Shown: positions 18,283 through 27,000 of the stretch, in pieces
Numbering within the stretch: the first letter of the stretch is position 1
Layout: every line of letters begins with the position of its first letter
From: Paenibacillus glycanilyticus NBRC 16618
GTDB lineage: Bacteria; Bacillota; Bacilli; Paenibacillales; Paenibacillaceae
Assembly (NCBI RefSeq): GCF_004000805.1
Contig: NZ_BILY01000006.1
Coordinates: forward strand, 182,667 to 246,666
DNA: 64,000 bases
Direction of reading: 5' to 3'
Position numbers and translations under genes: made by a program
The notes under the pieces: generated by a model
Database searches by the model: none
What the model was told of the DNA's origin: nothing
The model's input: only the letters and a program-made list of their open reading frames with translations

Positions 18283-18903
18283 ATGAGGAAGGTGAACATT
18301 CGCATTCGCGGCTATTCGCTTGAACGGATTTTTACCGTAAAAAGCCTTGCAGCCTTGCTGATCGCTTTTATGCTGACACCTTTGCTGCTAACGGTACACG
18401 CGATGCTGCAGGAGAGGTATTCCCAGGCTGTCATCGAAGACCGTATATTCTCGCGGAACGGCTACCGGATTGCGGGGCAGCAGCAGTCGGTGAGGCTGGA
18501 TTTCCGGATTGATCCGGCCTATATTCCGAAGAAGCAAGGCGAAGTGTTCCGACTGCACAAGCTTATCTATAACCGCAATCATACGAAGATCTACCTGGAA
18601 ACGGTTGCTTGGTACAACCCGCCCCAGAATTCGGATCATATTTATATCGAGTTGAAGTTTGATCCTACTTATCTATACGGCAAAGGCAGCTTTGTAACCG
18701 ACGCTATCTTTAATAGCGATCATTCCTTCAGCAACGTTTTGTTTATGCCTGACTATTATGCCGATAACGGCATCAAGCTTCCGATAAACGACGGGAACGG
18801 CAGAAACAGCGCTTTTATTCCCGTGGAGCAGCTTAAGGATCTTGACGGCGGGTTAACGCTGAAATTCGAAGGATTTAACCTCGTGAAATACGAGCGGGAG
18901 TAG
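18283..18903 (+). CDS. Hypothetical membrane-anchored protein
   Basis: 206 residues: one N-terminal helix (about 20-42, SLAALLIAFMLTPLLLTVHAML) followed by a mainly beta extracytoplasmic domain rich in Tyr, Asp and Asn. No lipobox and no known catalytic motif was recognised. The AAGGAGG site lies only 2 nt before ATG 18283 but 11 nt before the in-frame GTG at 18292, so the true start may be the latter. A candidate -10 (TACAAT, 18246-18251) lies upstream without a good -35. Probably a single-gene unit. Confidence 0.6.
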   Translation: MRKVNIRIRGYSLERIFTVKSLAALLIAFMLTPLLLTVHAMLQERYSQAVIEDRIFSRNGYRIAGQQQSVRLDFRIDPAYIPKKQGEVFRLHKLIYNRNHTKIYLETVAWYNPPQNSDHIYIELKFDPTYLYGKGSFVTDAIFNSDHSFSNVLFMPDYYADNGIKLPINDGNGRNSAFIPVEQLKDLDGGLTLKFEGFNLVKYERE

Positions 18904-18952
18904 GGACAGTCTACCAGTAAACCCTTGAATGAGTATGGAAGGAGAAAGTCGA

Positions 18953-19627
18953 ATGATTATCCAAAGGTTAGAACTCTACACACCTCTTTTGCCGGAGCAA
19001 AAGAGCTTTTACACCGGCTTGCTCGGCCTGCCATTAATAGAAGAAACGGAAGATTCCTTCACCGTGAAGGCCGGGCATACGCGATTAACGTTTAAGCAGG
19101 CTAATGAAAGCTATGTCTATCATTTTGCCTTTAATATCGAAGAGAATAAGCTGGAGTCGGCGGTTCGCTTTGTGCGTGAACGGACCCGGACGCTAAGCGA
19201 CGGGCGGGATGAGATTTTCCATTTTGAGGATTGGAATGCACATGCTTGCTATTTCTACGATGCCGCGGGCAATATCGTTGAATTCATCGCGCGTCATAAC
19301 CTGGCCAGTCAAGCGGAGGGACCGTTCTCGATCCAGAAGGACGTGCAAGGCATCAGCGAGCTGGGCATGCCGGCAGCAGCCGTGCCGGAGGTTGTACGGT
19401 ATTGCCGGGAGGAGCTCGGTTTAGATCCATGGCGCGGCAACGGCACTAACTTCCAACCAGTCGGAGATGAGCATGGCCTGTTTATCGTAGCCTCCCAGGA
19501 TCGGTCCTGGTTTCCGACGCAGACGCAAGCGGAGGTTGTGCCATTCTCGGTCACGATAGCGGGATCGCAAGACCGGAGATCCGTAATTCCCGGCTATCCT
19601 TATGAGATCATAACCGTAAGCCAATAG
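18953..19627 (+). CDS. VOC (glyoxalase/bleomycin-resistance) family protein
   Basis: 224 residues made of two vicinal-oxygen-chelate modules. The first begins LELYTPLLPEQKSFYTGLLGLPLIEE and carries the DAAGNIVEFIAR metal-site strand near 108-119; the second is divergent. ATG 18953 has AAGGAG 8 nt upstream. Family members are metal-dependent dioxygenases, lyases or drug-binding proteins; the activity cannot be told here. The gene stands alone, followed by the second palindromic element. Confidence 0.75.
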   Translation: MIIQRLELYTPLLPEQKSFYTGLLGLPLIEETEDSFTVKAGHTRLTFKQANESYVYHFAFNIEENKLESAVRFVRERTRTLSDGRDEIFHFEDWNAHACYFYDAAGNIVEFIARHNLASQAEGPFSIQKDVQGISELGMPAAAVPEVVRYCREELGLDPWRGNGTNFQPVGDEHGLFIVASQDRSWFPTQTQAEVVPFSVTIAGSQDRRSVIPGYPYEIITVSQ

Positions 19628-19638
19628 AACATAGTCGC

Positions 19639-19828
19639 ATACGTTGGATTTACTCCAGTGAAATGAGATAAAAGGAAAGATATCGGAGACTACGATGGAT
19701 TCCCTCCAGTAAAAGACTCGGAAATAGGCCCTTATCGTCATTAAGGAGCCTAATATAATGTAGACAATCCAACGTAGATTGAGTTACCGGGCAAAAACGG
19801 CCTTTTTACTGTATACAATCCAATGTAG
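19639..19828. repeat. Four-unit palindromic intergenic element, copy 2
   Basis: Same architecture as 13435-13625: forward units 19639-19664 and 19690-19715 (ACGTTGGATT..CTCCAGTGAAAT and CTACGATGGATT..CTCCAGTAAAA), reverse units 19752-19777 and 19803-19828 (CAATCCAACGTAG; TTTTTACTG..CAATCCAATGTAG). Unit length is 26 bp in both loci; the intervening sequence is unrelated between loci. Confidence 0.8.
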
Positions 19829-19899
19829 CCTCGGCGGCATGGAGGAAGAGGATATCCCTACAAGATCATCCTCTCAAGCCCGGCAGAAGAATAATATCC

Positions 19900-19926
19900 G
19901 CCCTGTTCCCGGAACAGGGCTTTTTT
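19900..19926 (+). terminator. Intrinsic terminator between VOC gene and AraC gene
   Basis: GCCCTGTT (19900-19907) pairs with 19913-19920 and is followed by six Ts. It ends plus-strand transcription and its stem may also serve the convergent AraC gene, although the minus-strand tail is poor. Confidence 0.8.
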
Positions 19927-19938
19927 ATGCCTACTCCC

Positions 19939-20787
19939 TCATTGAAACTGCTTCTTGTATTCGCTTGGCGGAATGCCTACGGTGCTGCGGAAAATCCGGC
20001 TGAAGTAGAGCGGGTTATCATAGCCGACAACGGCCGCAATTTCCTTCACATGAAGCGAAGACTCCGACAGCAGCTTTTTCGCTTCGTTGATCCGGATCTC
20101 GGTAATATATTTCATCGGCGTCATGCCGGTCACTTCTTTGAACTTGTGAATAAACCGGAATACGCTCAAGGAGCATTCGCCCGCCAGTTCGGAGATGCTT
20201 AAGGAATCGCTGTATTTTTCATGGATAAAAGCAATCATCTGATTAATGTCGGGATGCCGTCCCAGGACTCCGGGTTCTTCCGCCGTTTGCAGCCTTCTGC
20301 CAAGCAGTGTAAGCATCTCGAGCAGATAAGCGTTAACCAGATGACTGCCGAGCGGCCGATGGCTGTTCAGCTCCTGGATGATTTTTTTGAACAAAGCGGT
20401 TACTTCGTCTATCATGCCGACCGTATGAACGGGCTGCTTCAGCAGGCCGAATTGCTGCAGGTAATCATAAGCGCTGTACCCGGTAAAATGAATCCAATAG
20501 ACCTCCGTGCCATCCTCGGCTTGATAGCTGTAATGCTGCGGCTGCCCCGGCGTATAGACGACCAGGCTGCCGCTTGGAACCTCAATCGTCTCGTTATGGA
20601 ATCGAAAGCGCCCTTTGCCGCCCGTTATATAGATCAGTTGAAAATCTATCCGCCCATGCTCGCGATTGCGTGCCAGGCTTCTTGTCTGGAGCCTTTGGTA
20701 GCCGCACCAATTGACGGCCAGAAATTGCTCTTTATCCTCAATTCCGCGTTCCTGCCAGCTGTGGGCATCACCGGATATACTGATCAC
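19939..20787 (-). CDS. AraC-family transcriptional regulator
   Basis: 282 residues. N-terminal cupin-like sugar-sensing domain (FQLIYITGGKGRFRFHNETIEVPSGSLVVYTPGQPQHY, about 50-90) and a C-terminal double helix-turn-helix (about 180-280) with the AraC signature LYFSRIFRSTVGIPPSEYKKQF. Divergently transcribed from the GH2 gene at 20913, 125 bp apart, so it most likely activates the GH2-GH172 pair in response to a galactoside. The AT-rich intergenic region contains a -10-like TATAAT at 20865-20870 on the plus strand without a good -35, as expected for an activator-dependent promoter. Confidence 0.88.
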   Translation of the reverse strand: MISISGDAHSWQERGIEDKEQFLAVNWCGYQRLQTRSLARNREHGRIDFQLIYITGGKGRFRFHNETIEVPSGSLVVYTPGQPQHYSYQAEDGTEVYWIHFTGYSAYDYLQQFGLLKQPVHTVGMIDEVTALFKKIIQELNSHRPLGSHLVNAYLLEMLTLLGRRLQTAEEPGVLGRHPDINQMIAFIHEKYSDSLSISELAGECSLSVFRFIHKFKEVTGMTPMKYITEIRINEAKKLLSESSLHVKEIAAVVGYDNPLYFSRIFRSTVGIPPSEYKKQFQ

Positions 20788-20912
20788 AAAGCGTCACTCC
20801 CGGAACAACAATTTTGTGTATGTTTACAGCAATTTGATTCATTCTATATTCCCTATTATAGCTCTATAATCTAGGTGAATCGCAATTAAGGGCATGCGAA
20901 AGGGGAAAGCGG

Positions 20913-23321
20913 ATGAACAAGGGGCGTATCATTAACCATATAAATCTGAATTGGAAATTTCATAGAGGCGAGGAGCCTCGTGCCTGGTATAAAGGCTTAG
21001 ACGATTCCAATTGGCGTCAGGTTACTCTTCCTCATGACTGGTCGGTTGAAGAGCCGTTCTCCGAGGAGCATTCCAGCGGAACAGGCTATTTGCCGGGCGG
21101 TATCGGCTGGTACAGAAAAGCGATAGCTCTCCCTTCGAATCTTCAAGGCAAGCGCGTCTACATCACTTTTGAAGGCGTTTACAACAATTCGCAAGTATGG
21201 TGCAACAGTTATTATATCGGAAAACGGCCTTACGGTTATAGCTCTTTTACTTATGATATAACGGATTTCGTCTCGTTTGGAGACCAGGAAACGATCATCT
21301 CGGTAAAGGTTGACCATAAGGATATTGCCGATTCCAGATGGTTTACCGGCTCGGGCATCTATAGGGACGTATTTGTGACGATTACCGATCAGGTTCATAT
21401 CGATACGTACGGCGTGTTCGTGACAACGCCTGTCGTATCGAAGGAGCAAGCCGAGGTAGCGGTTAAGGTGAAAGTGGCGAACGGTTCTGCCAAGGATGAG
21501 CTGGTGGAAATAAAGAATACGATTCTGGATCATGCGGGGCAAGCGGTTCAGACGGTGCATGGCAGCATGGCCCTGCCGGGGAACTCCGCGAAAGATACGG
21601 AGCAGACGCTGATTGTTGCAGGTCCAGAGCTTTGGTCGCCGGACAGCCCTTATCTATATACGGTCAGAACGGAGATCCTGAGGGACGGCGAGCTTGTTGA
21701 TCATGTCGAGACGCCGGCCGGTATCCGCTGGTTCGAATTCGATGCGGCGAACGGCTTCTTCCTTAACGGCGTGAATATGAAAATGAAAGGCGTATGCGTG
21801 CATCACGACGCAGGCGCTTTAGGCGCTGCCGTTCCGGCCAAAGTCTGGGTCCGCCGGCTTGAAGCGCTGAAGGAACTGGGCTGCAACGCGATCCGGATGA
21901 GCCATAATCCGCCGGCTTCCAATCTGCTGGATCTATGCGATCAAATGGGCTTCCTTGTTATCGACGAGGCGTTTGACGAATGGGAAGGCGTGAAGAACAA
22001 ATGGTCGACGGGCCATAACGTGTATCCGCCGAAGCATTTAGGCTATTACGAGGACTTCCCGCAATGGGGCGAGATCGACCTGAAGGAAATGGTGCTGCGC
22101 GACCGTAACCATCCTTCGATCATCATGTGGAGCATCGGCAATGAAGTGGATTATCCGAATGATCCGTATTGCCACCCCTATTTCGAGACGATGACCGGCA
22201 ACAACGATGCCAACAAACCGGCTGCGGAGCGTCAATACGATCCGAATAAGCCCAATGCGGAGCGTCTGGCGGTTATCGCAAGGCGGCTTGCGAAGGCGGT
22301 TAAGGAATGCGATACGACAAGGCCGGTAACGGCTGCGCTTGCTTTTCCGGAGCTGTCCAACCTGACCGGTTACGCGGAAGCGCTCGATATCGTCGGCTAC
22401 AACTATAAGGAGCATCTGTACGAGGAGGATCTCCGGAAATTCCCGGACCGGGTCACCTACGGCAGCGAAAACGGCTCGAGCCTGCAGGCTTGGCTGGCGG
22501 TTCGGGATAACGATGCGATCAGCGGACAGTTCATCTGGACCGGCATCGATTACTTGGGCGAAGCCAAAGGCTGGCCGGTGCGCGTAGCCGGGGCCGGGTT
22601 TATGGACACGGCGGGCTTCAAGAAAACAAGCTATTATTACCGCCAAAGCTTGTGGAGCGGCAAGCCGGTTGTTTTCCTTGCCGCAATCAAGGCGGAGGAT
22701 TCCGAGAAGGGCTCGAGAAGATGGACCGGCGGCGTGCCGCATTGGAACTGGGAAGCGGGCGAGCAGCTTAAGGTCAGCTGCCATACGAACTGCGAAGAGG
22801 TGGAGCTGCTGCTGAACGGCCGGTCGCTTGGCGTGAAGAAGCTGGCGGATGCGCCGGAGCTGTACCTGACTTGGGAGACGGCTTTTGAAGAAGGAACATT
22901 GGAAGCGGTGGCGAAAGGAAAAGATGGCGAGACCTATTCCTGCGTCCTTAACACGGTAACCGAGGCGGCTCGGCTGCAGCTGCATGCGGATGCCGCCGAG
23001 CTCCAGGCCGACGGGCTGGATATCGCGCATATCGAAATTCAGATTACGGATGGCGAGGGTCGTCCCGTGTATCTGGCCGTGCACCCGATTGCTCTGACGA
23101 TAGAAGGTCCGGGTGAAATTATCGGGATGGAAAACGGCGATATTCAGGATCTCGAGCCGTTCAGCTCGCGGGTACGCAAAGCCCATCGCGGCAAGCTTCT
23201 CGCTTACGTAAGAGCAACAACCGAGGCCGGGGATATTGTTGTCACGGCAGCGGCGGAGGGACTCCAAGCCTCCAAGATAACGATCAAAGCAATCGGCATT
23301 ACGGAAGCCGTAAACGCGTAA
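20913..23321 (+). CDS. Glycoside hydrolase family 2 (beta-galactosidase type)
   Basis: 802 residues, no signal peptide. Order: jelly-roll sugar-binding domain (about 1-165), immunoglobulin-like domain (170-270), TIM barrel (about 270-575) with RMSHNPPASNLLDLCDQMGFLVIDEAFDEW, acid/base Glu411 in WSIGNEVDYPN and nucleophile candidate Glu519 in YGSENGSS, then two C-terminal beta domains of the DUF4982/Big type. The layout fits GH2 beta-galactosidases rather than LacZ, which is longer; beta-glucuronidase or other specificity is not excluded. AAGGGGAAAG precedes the ATG. Followed after 49 bp by the GH172 gene. Confidence 0.88.
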   Translation: MNKGRIINHINLNWKFHRGEEPRAWYKGLDDSNWRQVTLPHDWSVEEPFSEEHSSGTGYLPGGIGWYRKAIALPSNLQGKRVYITFEGVYNNSQVWCNSYYIGKRPYGYSSFTYDITDFVSFGDQETIISVKVDHKDIADSRWFTGSGIYRDVFVTITDQVHIDTYGVFVTTPVVSKEQAEVAVKVKVANGSAKDELVEIKNTILDHAGQAVQTVHGSMALPGNSAKDTEQTLIVAGPELWSPDSPYLYTVRTEILRDGELVDHVETPAGIRWFEFDAANGFFLNGVNMKMKGVCVHHDAGALGAAVPAKVWVRRLEALKELGCNAIRMSHNPPASNLLDLCDQMGFLVIDEAFDEWEGVKNKWSTGHNVYPPKHLGYYEDFPQWGEIDLKEMVLRDRNHPSIIMWSIGNEVDYPNDPYCHPYFETMTGNNDANKPAAERQYDPNKPNAERLAVIARRLAKAVKECDTTRPVTAALAFPELSNLTGYAEALDIVGYNYKEHLYEEDLRKFPDRVTYGSENGSSLQAWLAVRDNDAISGQFIWTGIDYLGEAKGWPVRVAGAGFMDTAGFKKTSYYYRQSLWSGKPVVFLAAIKAEDSEKGSRRWTGGVPHWNWEAGEQLKVSCHTNCEEVELLLNGRSLGVKKLADAPELYLTWETAFEEGTLEAVAKGKDGETYSCVLNTVTEAARLQLHADAAELQADGLDIAHIEIQITDGEGRPVYLAVHPIALTIEGPGEIIGMENGDIQDLEPFSSRVRKAHRGKLLAYVRATTEAGDIVVTAAAEGLQASKITIKAIGITEAVNA

Positions 23322-23370
23322 GCAGGCAGGATCACCTACAATTTTATATCCCGGGAGGCTACTCAATAAC

Positions 23371-24450
23371 ATGAACGCTTTTAACGGATTAGGTATGGGA
23401 CTTGGCAATTTGGCGAGAGTTTCGAATGCGATATCGAGATCGATTTCTCCGGAAAATTTTACGGGCGAGAAGGGCAAGGGAGCTATGGCGTCAGAAGGTA
23501 CGGGAGCTCAAGCGGCACGTGACCTAGGCGTTGGCTGGAAGGTATCCCCTTCGGTCAGCATCGCGGGCCATCAGGAGTTTACGATGGGGGTTATCGACGG
23601 GCCGGGCGTCATCCAGAATATTTGGCTGACCTGCTCGCATCAGGTTGTAAGATCGCTTATTTTTAAAATTTATTGGGATGAGGAAGAGGAGCCTTCCGTG
23701 TACGTGCCGGTCGGGGACTTCTTCTGCAACGGCTGGGGTGAACGCGCTCTCGTGAACTCGCTTCCGATTTCGGTAAATCCGGCGGGCGGCTTCAACAGCT
23801 ATTGGGAAATGCCTTTCCGCAAAAAGGCGCGGATCGTCATGCAGAACCTGTCGCATGAATCGACGATTCTATATTATCAGATCAACTACACGCTGACGGA
23901 CGTTCCGGACGATATGGCGTATTTCCATGCCCAGTGGCGCCGCAGCAATCCTGTTCCGTACAAGGACGTTCATACGATTGTTGACGGCATTAAAGGTAAA
24001 GGGCATTACGTCGGCACCTATCTCGCCTGGCAGGTGAACAGCAACAACTGGTGGGGTGAGGGTGAGGTCAAGTTCTATATGGACGGCGACAAGGATTATC
24101 CGACAATTTGCAGCACGGGGACGGAGGATTACTTCGGCGGCGCCTGGAACTGGGACATGAACGGACAGTATGTGACGTATTCCACGCCATTCCTCGGGAT
24201 GCATCAGGCGATTAAAGCCGACGGCTTGTACAAGGCGAATCAGCGCTTTGGCATGTACCGGTTCCATGTAATGGATCCGATCCGCTTCGAGGATGATCTG
24301 AAGGTGACGATTCAGGCGCTGGGCTGGCGTTCGCATGGGCGTTATCTGCCGCTTCAGGACGATATCGCATCCGTCGCCTACTGGTATCAGCTGGAGCCGC
24401 ATGCGGCTCATCCGCCAATGCCGGGAATAGACGATCTCGAAATTATTTAG
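23371..24450 (+). CDS. DUF2961 / glycoside hydrolase family 172 enzyme
   Basis: 359-residue cytoplasmic protein, one DUF2961 unit. Recognisable segments are GVIDGPGVIQNIWLTC, the acidic YWDEEEEPSVYVPVGDFF and the family hallmark STGTEDYFGGAWNW (about 245-260), whose Glu is a catalytic candidate. DUF2961 proteins were grouped as GH172 after a Bifidobacterium alpha-D-fructofuranosidase; others act on D-arabinofuranose. The gene follows GH2 in one operon under an AraC regulator, so the pair may degrade a galactose/furanose-containing glycan; that is inference. It ends before a bidirectional terminator. Confidence 0.82.
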   Translation: MNAFNGLGMGLGNLARVSNAISRSISPENFTGEKGKGAMASEGTGAQAARDLGVGWKVSPSVSIAGHQEFTMGVIDGPGVIQNIWLTCSHQVVRSLIFKIYWDEEEEPSVYVPVGDFFCNGWGERALVNSLPISVNPAGGFNSYWEMPFRKKARIVMQNLSHESTILYYQINYTLTDVPDDMAYFHAQWRRSNPVPYKDVHTIVDGIKGKGHYVGTYLAWQVNSNNWWGEGEVKFYMDGDKDYPTICSTGTEDYFGGAWNWDMNGQYVTYSTPFLGMHQAIKADGLYKANQRFGMYRFHVMDPIRFEDDLKVTIQALGWRSHGRYLPLQDDIASVAYWYQLEPHAAHPPMPGIDDLEII

Positions 24451-24463
24451 GCCGTAAAATAAT

Positions 24464-24510
24464 AGGCTGGCCTCGGGTCATTGGACTCCGAGGCCAGCCT
24501 TCTCTTTATC
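24464..24510. terminator. Bidirectional terminator between GH172 and UDP-glucose dehydrogenase genes
   Basis: AGGCTGGCCTCGG (24464-24476) pairs perfectly with 24488-24500. Pyrimidine-rich tails lie on both sides, serving the convergent genes ending at 24450 and 24525. Confidence 0.85.
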
Positions 24511-24524
24511 TGCAAAAAAACGAA

Positions 24525-25820
24525 TCAATAACCGCTGCCGATGCCTTGATAATAATAGCCGAGCGCGCGCAGCCGCTTAGCGTCCATCATATTGCGCCCG
24601 TCAAAGAGGTTGGGCTGCTTAAGGAGCTTCTTCGCCTTTTTCCAATCGAGCTGTCCGAATTCCGGCCATTCCGTGCACAGAATAATCGCATCCGCGCCTT
24701 TTAAGGCATCTTCCGCCGAGGCGCAAACCTTCACTGCCTGGTAGGCCGCGTTACCCGGTAAAGACGCAATGGGATCATACAACTGCACGCTCGCTTGCTC
24801 GAGCAGCAATTGGTCGATGATCCGTAAAGCCGGCGCTTCGCGAATATCGTCCGTATCCGGCTTGAACGCCAACCCCAGTACCGTAACCGTTTTGTCCGCA
24901 AAGCCGCTGAGACGCGACCGCGCCTTGTCGAGCAAATAGGCGTACTGCATGCGGTTAACTTCCGTTACCCCCTCCAGGATACGAAGATTTACATGATGCT
25001 TTCTCGAAGTCGTAACGAGTTCCGAGACATCCTTGGGAAAACAGGAACCTCCGTACCCAAGTCCCGCTTGCAGGAAGCTTGGCCCGATCCGGGGATCAAG
25101 GCCCATTCCTTCGGCAATCTCCTTTACGTTGACCTCCAGCTCGTCGCAAAGTCTAGCAAGCTCGTTCATATACGATATTTTAGTTGCGAGAAACGAATTG
25201 GATGCATATTTGATAAGCTCCGCGGTTCTTGGCGTCGTTACAATCCAAGGGCAGGTAAAAGACCAATACAGCTTTTTAAGCTGCTCCGTTGCCCGCTGGC
25301 TGTCGGTACCGATCACGATACGATCGGGATGCAAAGCATCTTCGACGGCCTTGCCTTCCCTCAGAAATTCGGGGTTGGAAGCGACGTCGAAGGGATAGGC
25401 CGTTTGCTGCGCAGCTTCTATCCACTTCTTGATCTGCTCTTGCGTTCCGACGGGCACGGTGCTTTTGGTGACAACAAGTTTATAGCCTTTCATCAAACGT
25501 CCGATATCCGCGGCGGCTTGCCCAACGTAGCGCAGGTCTGCGCTTCCATCCGGAAGCGATGGCGTCCCGACGCAAAGGAAAATAACGTCGTGCTCTTTAA
25601 TGGCGGCGGCTTTGTCCGTCGTAAACCGCAACCGGCCGCTTTGCACATGCTTGGCAATCAGGTCTTCAAGCCCGGGCTCGTGAAAATGCAGTTGTCCTTT
25701 CTTCAGCCGTTCGATTTTGCCCGCATCGATATCAAGTCCGGTTACCTGCCAGCCGATCTCGGCAAATACCATTGCGGTCGTGGCTCCTACATAGCCCGTA
25801 CCGATAATCAGAATTTTCAA
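24525..25820 (-). CDS. UDP-glucose 6-dehydrogenase
   Basis: 431-residue cytoplasmic enzyme oxidising UDP-glucose to UDP-glucuronate with two NAD+. N-terminal dinucleotide fold KILIIGTGYVGATTA (2-16), TKSTVPVGT, central helix bundle, catalytic Cys260 in GYGGSCFPKD, and C-terminal UDP-binding domain (LGLAFKPDTDDIREAPA). Its start overlaps the stop of the nucleotidyltransferase gene by 4 bp, so both are one operon. UDP-glucuronate would feed a surface polysaccharide, teichuronic-acid-like polymer or spore glycan made with the neighbouring glycosyltransferases. Confidence 0.93.
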   Translation of the reverse strand: MKILIIGTGYVGATTAMVFAEIGWQVTGLDIDAGKIERLKKGQLHFHEPGLEDLIAKHVQSGRLRFTTDKAAAIKEHDVIFLCVGTPSLPDGSADLRYVGQAAADIGRLMKGYKLVVTKSTVPVGTQEQIKKWIEAAQQTAYPFDVASNPEFLREGKAVEDALHPDRIVIGTDSQRATEQLKKLYWSFTCPWIVTTPRTAELIKYASNSFLATKISYMNELARLCDELEVNVKEIAEGMGLDPRIGPSFLQAGLGYGGSCFPKDVSELVTTSRKHHVNLRILEGVTEVNRMQYAYLLDKARSRLSGFADKTVTVLGLAFKPDTDDIREAPALRIIDQLLLEQASVQLYDPIASLPGNAAYQAVKVCASAEDALKGADAIILCTEWPEFGQLDWKKAKKLLKQPNLFDGRNMMDAKRLRALGYYYQGIGSGY

Positions 25821-26809
25821 GGCTCCTTCACCTCTTTATCCATCAGTCCCCCGGCGACAATGGAATGTTCGCCGATAATCACATTTTTAATAGGGAATGG
25901 GAGATCTTTTATATGCACCCCATTCAAAATGATGCTGTTCTCGATTTGGCAGTTTTCCAGCCTGGATCCCGCTCCCACCGAAACGTATGGGCCAATCCGG
26001 CAATCCTTCAGCACGCAGTCCTTATCGATCGATACCGGCTCTACGATGGTGCAGCGCTCCATCTGGACGGAGTCGTGAACCCGTTTCTGCAAGGCTTCGG
26101 CTTCCAGCAGCTTTCGATTGGCCAGCAGCCATCGCTCCTTCGTGCCCACGTCGATATTCAATTGGTCGGTCACACGGTAAGCGACGTCGTAATGCTGCTC
26201 GATCAACCACTGAATCGCATCCGTGATTTCGTACTCGCCGCGTTTAGAGGGCTTGATATTGTTCACGGCGCCAAAGATCTCCTTCGTAAACGCGTAACCT
26301 CCTATAACCGCTAAATTCGACTTCGGCTTTACCGGTTTCTCTTCCAGGCCTATAATTCGGGAATCCCGGATCTCCGCGATGCCGTAATCCTGCGGGTCCG
26401 CAACTTCCGCGAGCAATAAGGACGCTTGTACACCGCCATGCTCGACATCGTACTTCAGATCGGATAACGGAGCGGAAATCAAATTGTCTCCCAGAAGAAG
26501 CAGGAACGGCTCGCCCGATAAATAATATTCCGCATTTTTTAGCGCGTTCGCGATTCCTTTGGGCTCATGCTGATAAATGTACGTAATCGCAATGCCAAAC
26601 GCCTCTCCCTCGCCGAATTGCGCGCGAATGTCGGCTTCTTGGGATGGGTGGATGACGATGCCGATACGATCTATACCAAGCTCCATTAACTTCATGATTG
26701 ATAATTGCAACAGGGGCGTATTTGTTACGGGTATAAGCGTTTTTGGCCGTTTTTTGGTAAACGGATATAAACGGCTTCCTTTCCCCGCACAGAGAATCAA
26801 TCCCTTCAA
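25817..26809 (-). CDS. Sugar-1-phosphate nucleotidyltransferase with left-handed beta-helix domain
   Basis: 330 residues. The GT-A-like nucleotidyltransferase domain starts with the diagnostic KGLILCAGKGSRLYPFTKKRPKTLIPV and continues to about 235; the C-terminal part (about 250-325) has hexapeptide-type repeats (CVLKDCRIGPYVSVGAGSRLENCQI). This matches long-form glucose-1-phosphate thymidylyl/uridylyltransferases. TTG 26809 is preferred to TTG 26833 because GAGGTGAG lies about 6 nt upstream and gives the canonical MKGLIL start. Probably supplies NDP-glucose to the dehydrogenase encoded downstream. Confidence 0.85.
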   Translation of the reverse strand: MKGLILCAGKGSRLYPFTKKRPKTLIPVTNTPLLQLSIMKLMELGIDRIGIVIHPSQEADIRAQFGEGEAFGIAITYIYQHEPKGIANALKNAEYYLSGEPFLLLLGDNLISAPLSDLKYDVEHGGVQASLLLAEVADPQDYGIAEIRDSRIIGLEEKPVKPKSNLAVIGGYAFTKEIFGAVNNIKPSKRGEYEITDAIQWLIEQHYDVAYRVTDQLNIDVGTKERWLLANRKLLEAEALQKRVHDSVQMERCTIVEPVSIDKDCVLKDCRIGPYVSVGAGSRLENCQIENSIILNGVHIKDLPFPIKNVIIGEHSIVAGGLMDKEVKEP

Positions 26810-27000
26810 CAGCTTCTCACCTCTTTCTATCAACTTCTACTATTCTATTAAAAAGGCTAACATTTGGTATGGGCGTATACTGTACACGGTATAAAGTAGG
26901 TGGCTGGTAATGGTGCAAACGCCGTGCCCTGCACAGAAGTCCATTCATATCCTACAAAGAATGCCTATGGGAAGATTGGACCTAAGGAGTTGAGAGACAT

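Noticed and set aside
22038..23477. 479-codon open frame antisense to the GH2 gene
   Set aside because: Shadow of a high-GC coding frame; no start signal or domain.
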